A stretch of 64,000 bases of DNA, taken from positions 62,001 through 126,000 of the forward strand of contig JAKEEU010000065.1 in the NCBI GenBank assembly GCA_022616415.1. Reading direction: 5' to 3'. This DNA is from Candidatus Zhuqueibacterota bacterium (GTDB lineage Bacteria; Zhuqueibacterota; Zhuqueibacteria; Zhuqueibacterales; Zhuqueibacteraceae). The notes beneath the pieces were generated by a model. That model made no database searches, was not told where the DNA came from, and saw only the letters and a program-made list of their open reading frames with translations. Positions 27,780 through 36,393 of the stretch are shown here, piece by piece; the first letter of the stretch is position 1, and each line of letters begins with the position of its first letter. A program made the translations under genes and the position numbers.

Positions 27780-30269
27780 ATGCTCAAAAACTACCTCAAA
27801 ATCGCCATTAGAAATTTGCTCAAGCACAAAGCGTATTCTTTTATCAACGTCTTCGGCCTGGCCATCGGCATGACAGCCTTTTTGCTGATTTTGCACTACG
27901 TCTGGTTCGAGCTGAGTTACGATCGCTTTCATGCTAATCACCAAAACATCTATCGTGTGAAGACCGATTACGTGCGCGCTGGTGAGCTGATTTTCGATGC
28001 GGCAGATAATTTCCCCGGCGTGGGCCCGGCGTTGAAGCGAGAGCTGAGTGAGGTGGTCGATTACACGCGCTTGTACAATGCCGGCGCCAAATTCAACTGC
28101 GTGGTAACATATCAAGACGCCCCGGCCGGACTGATGAAATTTCGTGAAAAAAAGCTTTTCTTTGCCGACGCCTCGCTGTTCACTTTGTTTTCGTTTCGCT
28201 TGCTGAAAGGTGATCCAAAATCAGCGCTTGCCGAGCCTAATCGCATCGTGCTCTCCGAATCGGCCGCAAAGCGATATTTCGGCATGGAAGAGCCTATTGG
28301 CAAGAGACTGCAACTGAATGATGAAGCCGGACATGAAGAAGCATGCGTGGTCAGTGGTGTTTTCAAAGAGGTGCCGGCCAATTCGCACCTCAAATTCGAC
28401 GTCGTTATTTCTTATAAAACCTTGCACGGCCGGGACGACGGCGTTAAGCGATACGAAAATTACTGGCAAGGTCGTGACAACTTTCTGACCTATATTCTTC
28501 TGACACCGGGGACGGATCCCAAATCCGTTGAAGCAAAACTGCCGGCGCTGATCGATAAATACAAGCCGGATATTACTGCCGTGAATGAGCGAGGTGAGCG
28601 CCTCCGCCGTCATACCTTTGTCCTGCAACCGCTTGCCGATATTCACCTGCATTCTCATTTCAGCAATGAGGCCGAGATCAACGGCGACAGCAAAACCGTT
28701 TATTTTCTCATGATGATCGCGGCGTTCGTTCTCGTCATCGCCTGGATCAATTATCTCAATCTGGCAACGGCGAAAGCCACCGAGCGGACGAAAGAGATTG
28801 GGGTGCGCAAGGTCACCGGCGCAACACCGAAGCAGTTGCTCAGCCAGTTCCTGCTCGAATCTTTTCTCATCAACTGCATCGCGGTTTTGGCGGCGCTGGC
28901 TTTCATCGAGCTCCTGCTGCCGGTTTTCCGGGGGATTGTGGAGAAGCCGCTCACCAATATGTTGTGGAGCGAATTTGGGCTTTGGCCCGGTCTGTTGGGA
29001 TTATTTGCTATCGGCGCGCTGCTTTCCGGTTTATACCCGGCCTTCGTCGTGTCATCCTTCCAACCAAGCTCGATTTTGAAGGGCAGGGCAAGCGCCGCAT
29101 CCGGCGGCAGGTCATTAAACAAGCTGCTGGTGGTTTTTCAGTTCGCCGCCTCAGTCGCGTTGATTACAGGAACGATGACCATCTACCGCCAGCTCGAGTT
29201 CATGCGAAACCATGATTTGGGATTCAATCCCGACCAAATCCTCGTGATCGAAAATCCGGCCAGAATCATACATGGCCACGAAACCAGGCCGGATCAGTTT
29301 AGAATGTTTAAATCCGCCCTCTTGCAATACCCGTCGATCAAAAGCATGACAAGATCAAATATGATCCCGGGCCAGCAGTTTATGGGCGGGATGATGATTA
29401 GCAGGAAAAGAACTGAGAATCCGGATGAATTCAGGTCTTTTCATTATCTCATGGTTGACCGCGACTTTTTGCCGGTTTATGAAATGGAACTGCAGGCCGG
29501 CAGGAATTTCTGGCCGGAAGAAAAAGGCATGAGCAGTGATAGCGCCGCGATCATCCTCAACGAATCGGCGGCAAAACAACTGGGCTTTGAAAATGCGGCG
29601 AGCGCCGTCGGGCAGGAGGTTTATCTTGGCGGGCAGCCAATGAAGGTCATCGGCGTGATCCGGGATTATCATCACCTGGGTTTGCAGCATTCCATTAATC
29701 CGATGATGCTCACCCTTCACCTCGACGAGGACCCGGAAATCTTTTCGGTGAAGGTGAGCGCCGCCAACCTGGGCGCCGCGATTGCGCAGATTCAAGAACA
29801 ATGGGAGAAGAGTTTCCCCGGCAATCCATTTGATTTTTCCTTTCTCGACGATTCTTTCGCTGCGCAGTACAAGGCGGAGCAGCGTTTCGGGCAGGTGTTC
29901 ATGCTGTTTGCGGCGCTGGCGATCCTCATTGCCTGTCTGGGACTTTTGGGGCTTGCGGCTTATGCCGCCGAGCGGCGCACCAAAGAAATCGGCATTCGTA
30001 AAGTGCTGGGCGCCTCGGTGGCCAGTGTCGTCGGCCTGCTCTCAAAACAATTCACCAAGCTGGTGCTCATGGCCAATGTCATCGCCTGGCCGATTGCCTA
30101 TTTTGCCATTAACGCGTGGCTGCAAAACTTCGCTTACCGTATCGGCATCGGCTGGTGGATGTTTGCACTCGCCGGTGGGCTGGCGCTGCTTATCGCTTTG
30201 CTCACCGTGAGCACGCAGGCGATCAAAGTCGCGCTGACGAATCCGGTTGAGGCGCTGCGGTATGAATGA
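27780..30269 (+). CDS. Duplicated FtsX/MacB-type ABC permease, longest copy
   Basis: 829 residues from ATG 27780 with AAGGA upstream; the much longer open frame from 27603 runs through the propeller gene and F repeat and is rejected. Extra length sits in extracytoplasmic domain 1 (around NAGAKFNCVVTYQDAPAG and TAVNERGERLRRH). TM2 contains IAWINYLNLATA instead of the usual IACINFMNLSTA. Coupling motifs RTKEIGVRKVTGAT near 336 and RTKEIGIRKVLGAS near 733. The tail reads KVALTNPVEALRYE. Extra domain 1 sequence may mean a different ligand or partner. Confidence 0.95.
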   Translation: MLKNYLKIAIRNLLKHKAYSFINVFGLAIGMTAFLLILHYVWFELSYDRFHANHQNIYRVKTDYVRAGELIFDAADNFPGVGPALKRELSEVVDYTRLYNAGAKFNCVVTYQDAPAGLMKFREKKLFFADASLFTLFSFRLLKGDPKSALAEPNRIVLSESAAKRYFGMEEPIGKRLQLNDEAGHEEACVVSGVFKEVPANSHLKFDVVISYKTLHGRDDGVKRYENYWQGRDNFLTYILLTPGTDPKSVEAKLPALIDKYKPDITAVNERGERLRRHTFVLQPLADIHLHSHFSNEAEINGDSKTVYFLMMIAAFVLVIAWINYLNLATAKATERTKEIGVRKVTGATPKQLLSQFLLESFLINCIAVLAALAFIELLLPVFRGIVEKPLTNMLWSEFGLWPGLLGLFAIGALLSGLYPAFVVSSFQPSSILKGRASAASGGRSLNKLLVVFQFAASVALITGTMTIYRQLEFMRNHDLGFNPDQILVIENPARIIHGHETRPDQFRMFKSALLQYPSIKSMTRSNMIPGQQFMGGMMISRKRTENPDEFRSFHYLMVDRDFLPVYEMELQAGRNFWPEEKGMSSDSAAIILNESAAKQLGFENAASAVGQEVYLGGQPMKVIGVIRDYHHLGLQHSINPMMLTLHLDEDPEIFSVKVSAANLGAAIAQIQEQWEKSFPGNPFDFSFLDDSFAAQYKAEQRFGQVFMLFAALAILIACLGLLGLAAYAAERRTKEIGIRKVLGASVASVVGLLSKQFTKLVLMANVIAWPIAYFAINAWLQNFAYRIGIGWWMFALAGGLALLIALLTVSTQAIKVALTNPVEALRYE

Positions 30270-30352
30270 ATTCAGTTGGCAGAAGCAGTTGCAGTGGCAG
30301 AAGCGGTTGCACTGACAGGACTGCTATGCCCGTGCCACTGCTACTTTAAGTT
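30270..30352 (+). repeat. Family E inverted repeat (GCAGTGGCA)
   Basis: GCAGAAGCAGTTGCAG words, then complement; GCAGTGGCA (30291-30299) pairs perfectly with TGCCACTGC (30333-30341). Confidence 0.7.
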
Positions 30353-30363
30353 CGGAGTGAGAC

Positions 30364-32778
30364 GTGCTTAAAAACTACTTCAAAATCGCCCTGCGCAATT
30401 TGTGGAAGGAAAAGTTGTATGCTTCCATCAATATCATCGGGCTTGCCATCGGGATCGCGTGTTGTATTCTGATTGCTGCCGGCGTGCTGCGCGAGCTGAG
30501 TTATGATGATTTCCATGCCAATGGCGACACCATCTTCAGATTGGTGCTTGCCGAAAAGCAAGCCAGCGGCGAGACGTCGCGCAACACGCTATTTCCGGCG
30601 ACGCTGCCGCCGGCGATTGCAAAGGAATTTGCCGGCGTGAAACATGCTTCCGGTTACATCGGCGTACAGTCAAGGATCGTTCATGAAGGTGAATCGTTCA
30701 GCGGCCGTCAGGCAGAGGTCAATCCCGCTTTTTTGAGCATGTTCACTTTCCCGCTGGCGGCCGGCGATGTGGCGACCGCGCTGAATGAGCCGAACGATAT
30801 GGTGCTCACCAAAACCTTTGCCCAAAAAATTTTCGGCGTTCGCGAGGGCAGCTACTCCGAGGTGGTGGGCAAGATCGTGAGTCTCGCCGGCCAGGAAGAT
30901 TTCAAGATCACCGGCGTGCTCGAGGACGTCCCGCGCAACTTGAGCTTGAATTTTGATTTTCTCATTCCGCTCGGTGACGGGCCCAAATTCGGCGGCAACA
31001 GCAATTGGGCGGGTTTTACTACCGTGTATCTGCAATTGCACGAGGCCGAGGCCGCCGCAGAATTGGTGAAGCTGCTGCCGCCGTTTGTTGAACGGCAACT
31101 CGGCGAGAAGTTCCGCAACGATGAGGAATTGACTTCGCTCGGAAGCTTCAACGAAGTCATTACGCCGCAACTGCAACCACTACGCGACATCTATCTGAAT
31201 GACGAGATCAGAAGCAATTACAACCAAACCGGCAGCGCTGTCACGTTGTACAGCATGAGCGCCATCGCCGTTCTCATTCTCGCCATTGCCTGTTTTAATT
31301 TCGTGACGTTGTCCGTTGGCCGCTCCTCGGGCCGCGCCACGGAAGTCGGCATTCGCAAAGTGCTGGGCGCGCAGCGTTCGCAGGTGGCCGTGCAGTTTTG
31401 GGGCGAAACCATTCTGCTGAGCCTGTTCGCGCTTGTGCTGGGAATGGCATTGGCGGAGATGATTCTGCCGGCTTTCAGAATGATGCTGGGCATGGATGAT
31501 TATGCCGTCTCTTACACTCAAAGCTGGGGCATGCCGCTGAGTATTTTTCTCATCGTCGTGGTGACCGGCGTGATTGCCGGCGCGTACCCTTCGGTCGTGC
31601 TCTCGCGTTTTCAACCGGTGAACGTGCTCAAAGGCCGGCTGGGATTGGCGGGCCGCGGCCGCTTGACGCGCTGGCTGGTCGTATTGCAGAACGGTTTGTG
31701 CGTGGTTTTGCTCATCGTAACCGGAGTGATGAGCCAACAATTGACCTATTTTCAAAACAAAGATCTCGGTTTCGATAAAGAACAAGTGTTGGTCGTCAGC
31801 GCCTTTGGTGAAACCAATAGCGAGCGTTACAAACAAAAGCTGACGCAGCTTGCAGGAGTCATCAGCGCCGGCGCCAGCGATCGTTCTTTCACCAGCGGCT
31901 GGCAAACTGCGGGAGTGAAAGATAAAAAAGGCGAATGGATAACGGTTAGATTCATTCGCATCGATCCGGATTATCTTGCTACGCTTCACCTCGATCTCAT
32001 TGCCGGCCGCAACTTCTCTTACGACCGTCCGGTTGACGTGAAAGAATCCGTGATCGTCAACGAAACGTTGGTCAAGGCGTTTGGCTGGGAGGACCCCATT
32101 GGCAAGCAGTTGCCCGATCTGCAAACCGATACCTCCAAAGCTGCTCCGGCCATCATCGGCGTGGTGAAGGATTTTCACATCGACCGGTTGCATCGGGAAT
32201 TGCAGCCGCTGGTTTTGCACATGAATCCGGATCGGCACGGCATCTATTCGCTTTTCGTTCGTCTCCAGCCCGGCGAAATTCCGGAGACGCTGCGCCGCAT
32301 GGAAGCGGCTTGGCGGGAAAACACGCCCGAGTATCCATTCAATTACTCATTTCTTGATGACAATTTGAACCGGCAGTATGAAAAGGAGCGGGTTTGGCGG
32401 AAAATACTGGCCTGGTCGTCCGTCCTCACAATCGTCATTGCGAGCATGGGCCTGCTGGGTTTGGCGCTGCATGCGGTGAATCGGCGCATGAAAGAGATCG
32501 GCATTCGCAAAGTGCTCGGCGCCTCGGCGGCGAGCCTCGTCGCAAACCTGTCCAAAGATTTTGTCAAACTCATGCTGCTTGCCAATCTGCTGGGTTGGCC
32601 CCTGGCTTATTTGGCCGCCGGAAAATGGCTGGAGAATTTTGCTTATCGCATCGACTTGACCGTGTGGGTGTTTTTGGCAGCCGGCGCCTTGAGCCTGGTG
32701 ATTGCGTTGTTGACGATCAGTTTCCGCACGCTTGCGGCCGCGCTGTCGAATCCGGTGGACTCCTTGCGATATGAATAA
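30364..32778 (+). CDS. Duplicated FtsX/MacB-type ABC permease, QFWGE subfamily, GTG start
   Basis: 804 residues from GTG 30364, the only full copy using GTG; CGGAGTGAG precedes it. Start matches the family (LKNYFKIALRNLWKEKLYAS). The first coupling motif is atypical (RATEVGIRKVLGAQ near 324, Thr for Lys), then VQFWGETILLS. The second is RMKEIGIRKVLGAS near 708. The TM5 opening LQNGLCVVLLIV replaces the usual VQFAISIALI. Tail NPVDSLRYE. After this gene the array pauses for 3.6 kb. Confidence 0.95.
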   Translation: MLKNYFKIALRNLWKEKLYASINIIGLAIGIACCILIAAGVLRELSYDDFHANGDTIFRLVLAEKQASGETSRNTLFPATLPPAIAKEFAGVKHASGYIGVQSRIVHEGESFSGRQAEVNPAFLSMFTFPLAAGDVATALNEPNDMVLTKTFAQKIFGVREGSYSEVVGKIVSLAGQEDFKITGVLEDVPRNLSLNFDFLIPLGDGPKFGGNSNWAGFTTVYLQLHEAEAAAELVKLLPPFVERQLGEKFRNDEELTSLGSFNEVITPQLQPLRDIYLNDEIRSNYNQTGSAVTLYSMSAIAVLILAIACFNFVTLSVGRSSGRATEVGIRKVLGAQRSQVAVQFWGETILLSLFALVLGMALAEMILPAFRMMLGMDDYAVSYTQSWGMPLSIFLIVVVTGVIAGAYPSVVLSRFQPVNVLKGRLGLAGRGRLTRWLVVLQNGLCVVLLIVTGVMSQQLTYFQNKDLGFDKEQVLVVSAFGETNSERYKQKLTQLAGVISAGASDRSFTSGWQTAGVKDKKGEWITVRFIRIDPDYLATLHLDLIAGRNFSYDRPVDVKESVIVNETLVKAFGWEDPIGKQLPDLQTDTSKAAPAIIGVVKDFHIDRLHRELQPLVLHMNPDRHGIYSLFVRLQPGEIPETLRRMEAAWRENTPEYPFNYSFLDDNLNRQYEKERVWRKILAWSSVLTIVIASMGLLGLALHAVNRRMKEIGIRKVLGASAASLVANLSKDFVKLMLLANLLGWPLAYLAAGKWLENFAYRIDLTVWVFLAAGALSLVIALLTISFRTLAAALSNPVDSLRYE

Positions 32779-32795
32779 GAACGCGAGAACCCGAG

Positions 32796-32826
32796 AATCG
32801 TATTGGAAGCGTTGCGGTACGAACGA
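32796..32826 (+). pseudogene. Fossil permease tail
   Basis: 18 bases after the real permease stop, the text VLEALRYE appears again with the usual stop changed from TGA to CGA and the familiar GAGCAGA continuing after it. A leftover of a deleted tandem copy. Confidence 0.6.
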
Positions 32827-32843
32827 GCAGACAAAAAGCGTGG

Positions 32844-33092
32844 ATGATGGATATGGCGTTGAGCGAAATCGAACGCGTGACACGGCCAGGGGCGGCCGGC
32901 TTTTTCTTGTTCAATCCCGTATTGAGCGCGGCGCAACTGGAAGAGATCGCCAACAGCGATAACCCAACGAAAGAGTGCATGATCGAGATCTATTCGGATG
33001 TTGAACTGGAGGAAAAGTTGGCAAAATGGCAAATCTTAAAATCTACTCTTTGTGAGCATGGTTTGCGCGCTATCGAGGCAATTAAGAAGTGA
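32844..33092 (+). CDS. Small orphan protein, about 80 residues
   Basis: Open for 82 codons from ATG 32844; starts at 32847 or 32853 are equally possible (GGATGATGG is a poor Shine-Dalgarno). Soluble and charged (ALSEIERVTRPGAAGFF, then VELEEKLAKWQILKS, ending IEAIKK), with no signal or membrane segment. No family recognised. It lies between two fossil permease tails, so it may be a genuine small gene left in the gap or a chance frame. Confidence 0.45.
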   Translation: MMDMALSEIERVTRPGAAGFFLFNPVLSAAQLEEIANSDNPTKECMIEIYSDVELEEKLAKWQILKSTLCEHGLRAIEAIKK

Positions 33093-33147
33093 TAAAACCA
33101 ACGCTGCTTTACGACTTATGCCGGAATTATTGTGATGAACCAAGTTT

Positions 33148-33195
33148 TCAATCAAAGCCGCGCCGGCGAATCCCGCAGAGGCATTGCGGCATGAG
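33148..33195 (+). pseudogene. Fossil permease tail overlapping the next gene's start
   Basis: Reading SIKAAPANPAEALRHEQ, a slightly mutated copy of the family tail SIKAALANPVEALRYE, with the stop lost. Its GAGG and the ATG created by the Tyr-to-His change (CATGAG) form the ribosome site and start codon of the FG-GAP gene at 33191. Confidence 0.72.
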
Positions 33196-34366
33196 CAAGT
33201 TCATTTTTTCTTTATTGGCTCTCGCATCGATGGCTTTGAGTGTTAGCATACGCCATCAGCAACCCATTTTCATCCCGGCGCCCGATTCCCCGTTCGCCGT
33301 GGGGAATCGTCCTTGGGGCATCGCTGTTGGCGATGTGAATAAAGATGGAAAGCTCGACATTGTCACCGCCAATAAAGATGACAATGATGCAACGGTTTTG
33401 TTGGGCAATGGGCGAAGCGGTTTTAAAAATGCGCCAGGATCGCCATTCGCGGCCGGAGCAAAGCCGGAATTTGTTGCCATGGGCGATCTCAATGGCGACG
33501 GCAACCTTGATTTGGCGTTTACCCAACACGACGGCAGTTACGACGTGACGATTTTGTTCGGTGATGGGAATGGCAAATTTCAGCCTGCTCCTCATTCACC
33601 CCTCACGCCGCTCAAGTCGACTGCCCCACACACGCACGGCCTGATTTTAAATGACGTAAACGGAGATGGCCATCTCGACATCGTGACTGCGAATGCGGGT
33701 TTCAATGCTGGTCAAGCGGATAACAGCGTATCAGTTTTATTGGGCAATGGCAAGGGCGGCTTCAAAGCCGCGACAGGCTCGCCGTTTTCGCTGGGAAAGT
33801 TGCCGGCAGGAATTGTCAGCGGGGATGTGAACAAGGATGGGACGCCAGACCTGGTTGCAACCAACGAAGGCAGCAAAGACCTCTCGGTGTTTTTTGGCGA
33901 CGGCAGCGGAGGTTTCAAAGCGACTGCCGGCTCTCCTTTCGAGCTTCGTGCTTATGGAAACTATGCGGCAATCGGTGACATCAACCAGGACGACAACGTC
34001 GATCTCGTTATCACCCACGATGACAGCAACCTGCTGACGATTTTATTGGGCAATGGCAAAGGCGACTTCAAAGCTGCACCAGCCTCGCCGTTCGATCTTG
34101 GACATCGCGCGTGGAACGTGATCATTGCCGATATGAATAACGATACGAAAACGGATCTCGTGCTCCGCGGCCCCGACAGTCGAGTCGTGGTATTGCTCGG
34201 CGATGGAAACGGCGTTTTCAAGCCGGCACCAGGCTCGCCGTTCGCAGTCGGAGTTGGTCCATTGCATGTTGCTGCCGCCGATGTGAACGCCGATGGCAAG
34301 CTTGACATTCTGACTGCCAATAACGGCAGCAATAACGTGACGGTGTTGCTCGGGAGAAAACAATAA
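33191..34366 (+). CDS. Exported FG-GAP/VCBS-repeat protein (integrin-alpha-like propeller)
   Basis: 391 residues from ATG 33191, chosen because GAGG lies nine bases upstream and a signal peptide follows (MSKFIFSLLALASMALSVS). Seven calcium-loop repeats are visible: GDVNKDGKLDIV, GDLNGDGNLDLA, NDVNGDGHLDIV, GDVNKDGTPDLV, GDINQDDNVDLV, ADMNNDTKTDLV and ADVNADGKLDIL, each followed by VLLGNGxGxF and a PxSPF strand. This is a full seven-bladed propeller, likely secreted or surface bound, binding calcium and perhaps sugar or protein. Blades five and six have weaker calcium loops. There is no enzyme domain. Confidence 0.9.
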   Translation: MSKFIFSLLALASMALSVSIRHQQPIFIPAPDSPFAVGNRPWGIAVGDVNKDGKLDIVTANKDDNDATVLLGNGRSGFKNAPGSPFAAGAKPEFVAMGDLNGDGNLDLAFTQHDGSYDVTILFGDGNGKFQPAPHSPLTPLKSTAPHTHGLILNDVNGDGHLDIVTANAGFNAGQADNSVSVLLGNGKGGFKAATGSPFSLGKLPAGIVSGDVNKDGTPDLVATNEGSKDLSVFFGDGSGGFKATAGSPFELRAYGNYAAIGDINQDDNVDLVITHDDSNLLTILLGNGKGDFKAAPASPFDLGHRAWNVIIADMNNDTKTDLVLRGPDSRVVVLLGDGNGVFKPAPGSPFAVGVGPLHVAAADVNADGKLDILTANNGSNNVTVLLGRKQ

Positions 34367-34406
34367 ACTTCATTGCCGTTTCAATCGAGCAGGCAAAGGA
34401 GGAGTC

Positions 34407-35474
34407 ATGCTGAAAATCGTATGTAAAACCGCACTTTTGCTTTTTGGGCTTGTATCCACGGTTTTTTCACAAGGCACGGTAGACGGCCGTTTCGATGGCG
34501 GCGAAGGCGGCCGTTTAATATTGAAGTTGAACAAAATCGGCGGCAGTATCATAATCGAAGGCTGGGAGCAATCGCGCGTGGACATCAAAGGCGAGACTTA
34601 CGGCCAGGGTTGGGATAAAGATTGTGGGCTCAGCATGCGCGGTAACGACACTGAGGTGACCGTTGCGCCGGATTGCGGCTATCCCGCAAAGCGGGACGAA
34701 TATCGCCGCACAAAAGTCAGCTTAAAAATAAAAGTCCCGAAAAAATTTGACATCAAACTGGAAGCGGACGCGGAAACGACGATCTCTCACGTGGAAGGCC
34801 GGATGGACATCGCCATCGGCAATGCTGATCTCGAACTGTCCTGGATTTACGGGCGCGCCGATATTCACACCGCCAACGGCAGAATTTACATCACCGATTG
34901 CAAGCTCGAGGGCAACCTCAGTAACACCAATGGGCGACTGGCGATAGAAAAATCCAGCGTGCAGGGCGAGGTGCGGACGACGAACAGCAGCATGGAATTG
35001 AGCGACGCGCCTTATGGCATCGCGCTGGGCTCGACCAACGGCACCATAAGAATCGGCACGGCGAAAGAGTTTGTGCGCGCCCGCACGACCAACGGCAGCG
35101 TTCGCATCGGCGAATTGGATGGCCGCCTCGAGGTCGAGACCGTCAACGGCAGCGTCGAAGCTGAAATGACCGGCAACGGCGCGAGCGGCGGCCACGACGT
35201 CGATCTCGAAACGCTCAACGGCGACGTCGAGCTTTTGCTGCCGAACGATTTTTCCATGAACGTCGACATCGTCGTGACCGAGCGGAATAGCAGAAAACGC
35301 AGCCGCAGATACACCATCGCCAGTGATTTCAATATTTCAGTTGATACCGTCGAATTGGGGCGCGATGATTACGAGGTGAGAGGCAAAGGCAGCGTGCAGG
35401 GCGGCAAAAACAAAGTGTACGTGCGGGCGGTAAATGGGGATGTGCACTTGCGGAAGGCCGGGGGAGAATTGTGA
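34407..35474 (+). CDS. Exported DUF4097-like beta-helix protein
   Basis: 355 residues from ATG 34407, with a strong AAAGGAGGAG site. A signal peptide ends near VFSQ. The body is a run of short strands with repeating TNG/NG turns (TANGRIYITDC, NTNGRLAIEKS, TTNSSMELSD, STNGTIRIG, TTNGSVRIGEL, TVNGSVEAEM, TLNGDVELLL), as in DUF4097/putative-adhesin beta-helix proteins, which in many bacteria are encoded beside membrane-stress or anti-sigma genes. Cys residues at the N-terminal part (DKDCGLS, APDCGYP) could form a disulphide. It lies 107 bp upstream of the ABC ATPase, so the two may be co-transcribed. Function unknown. Confidence 0.82.
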   Translation: MLKIVCKTALLLFGLVSTVFSQGTVDGRFDGGEGGRLILKLNKIGGSIIIEGWEQSRVDIKGETYGQGWDKDCGLSMRGNDTEVTVAPDCGYPAKRDEYRRTKVSLKIKVPKKFDIKLEADAETTISHVEGRMDIAIGNADLELSWIYGRADIHTANGRIYITDCKLEGNLSNTNGRLAIEKSSVQGEVRTTNSSMELSDAPYGIALGSTNGTIRIGTAKEFVRARTTNGSVRIGELDGRLEVETVNGSVEAEMTGNGASGGHDVDLETLNGDVELLLPNDFSMNVDIVVTERNSRKRSRRYTIASDFNISVDTVELGRDDYEVRGKGSVQGGKNKVYVRAVNGDVHLRKAGGEL

Positions 35475-35542
35475 AACGTAAAACGTAAGCCGTAAAACGT
35501 GAGGCGTAAGAAATTACGTTTTACACATTCCGGTTTACGTCT
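35475..35542 (+). repeat. Family C inverted repeat
   Basis: Words AAACGTAAAACGTAAG then TTACGTTTTACAC; GTAAAACGT (35479-35487, again 35492-35500) pairs with ACGTTTTAC (35516-35524). Confidence 0.7.
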
Positions 35543-35580
35543 CAGCATCGAAAACAAATAAAACTTGCAAGGAGATCTCA

Positions 35581-36267
35581 ATGATCCAGATCAAAAGCCT
35601 CTTCAAATATTACTCGAACAAATTCGTCAAGACCTACGTGTTGCAGGATATCAATCTCGAAATCAAGCAAGGTGAATTCGTGACCATCATGGGGCCTTCC
35701 GGCTCGGGGAAGTCGACGCTGCTGCACATTCTCGGCATGTTGGACGAGCCGAACGACGGTGAATATTATTTCCTCGACGAGCCGGTACACAAATTCAACG
35801 AGAAGCAGCGCTCGGAGCTGCACAAACATTACATTGGCTTTGTGTTTCAAAGCTATCATTTGATCGATGAGCTGACGGTGTATGAGAATTTGGAAACGCC
35901 GTTGTTGTATCAGAAAGTCAAGACCACCGAGCGCAAGAGCATGATCGCCGACATTCTCGACCGCTTTCAGGTCGTGGCGAAAAAGGACCTTTTCCCCAAC
36001 CAGCTTTCCGGCGGGCACCAGCAGCTCGTCGGCATCGCCCGCGCCGTCATCGTCAACCCCAAGCTCATTCTCGCCGATGAACCGACCGGCAATCTCAACT
36101 CCGCGCAAGGCGAGGAGATCATGGAGCTGTTCAAAAAGCTGAACAACGAAGGCACGACGATCATTCAGGTGACGCACTCGGAGAAGAACGCGTCCTACAG
36201 CAAGAGGGTTATTCATTTGTTGGATGGGAGGGTTGCGAGGGAGGAGCGCGGAGGGCAGAGCGCGTAG
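35581..36267 (+). CDS. ABC transporter ATPase, MacB/LolD type
   Basis: 228 residues, start ATG 35581 with AAGGAG. Walker A GPSGSGKST (38-46), Q-loop VFQ90, signature LSGGHQQ (142-148), Walker B LILADE (162-167) with the catalytic Glu, then the family mark PTGNL and H-loop VTHS (His199). It is the only nucleotide-binding subunit in 64 kb and is followed 126 bp later by a permease, as expected for LolD/MacB-type systems in which the ATPase and FtsX-type permease are separate. Two positions differ from consensus: His for Gln in the signature and Asn for Asp in the D-loop region (NLNS). The last residues (REERGGQSA) are encoded by a family A repeat that runs across the stop codon. Confidence 0.95.
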   Translation: MIQIKSLFKYYSNKFVKTYVLQDINLEIKQGEFVTIMGPSGSGKSTLLHILGMLDEPNDGEYYFLDEPVHKFNEKQRSELHKHYIGFVFQSYHLIDELTVYENLETPLLYQKVKTTERKSMIADILDRFQVVAKKDLFPNQLSGGHQQLVGIARAVIVNPKLILADEPTGNLNSAQGEEIMELFKKLNNEGTTIIQVTHSEKNASYSKRVIHLLDGRVAREERGGQSA

Positions 36268-36393
36268 AGCGGAGGGCTTAGAGCGAAGCGCAGAACGCAA
36301 GAGGGAAAAACTGTTTGACTTTGGACCTCGAACAGAAAACTTTGGACTCCTATACTTGACTTCGGACATCGGACCGAAGACTTCGGACTTGCC
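36225..36393 (+). repeat. Family A repeat overlapping a gene end, then double family B leader
   Basis: GAGGGAGGAGCGCGGAGGGC words begin inside the ATPase gene and continue to about 36305 with no complementary arm. From 36317 two B blocks follow (GACTTTGGAC variant, then GACTTCGGAC), ending five bases before ATG 36394. Confidence 0.7.

Noticed and set aside
33089-33190. Upstream start of the FG-GAP gene at 33089
   Set aside because: The added 34 residues run through a fossil permease tail and block the signal peptide; 33191 has a ribosome site and a clean signal.
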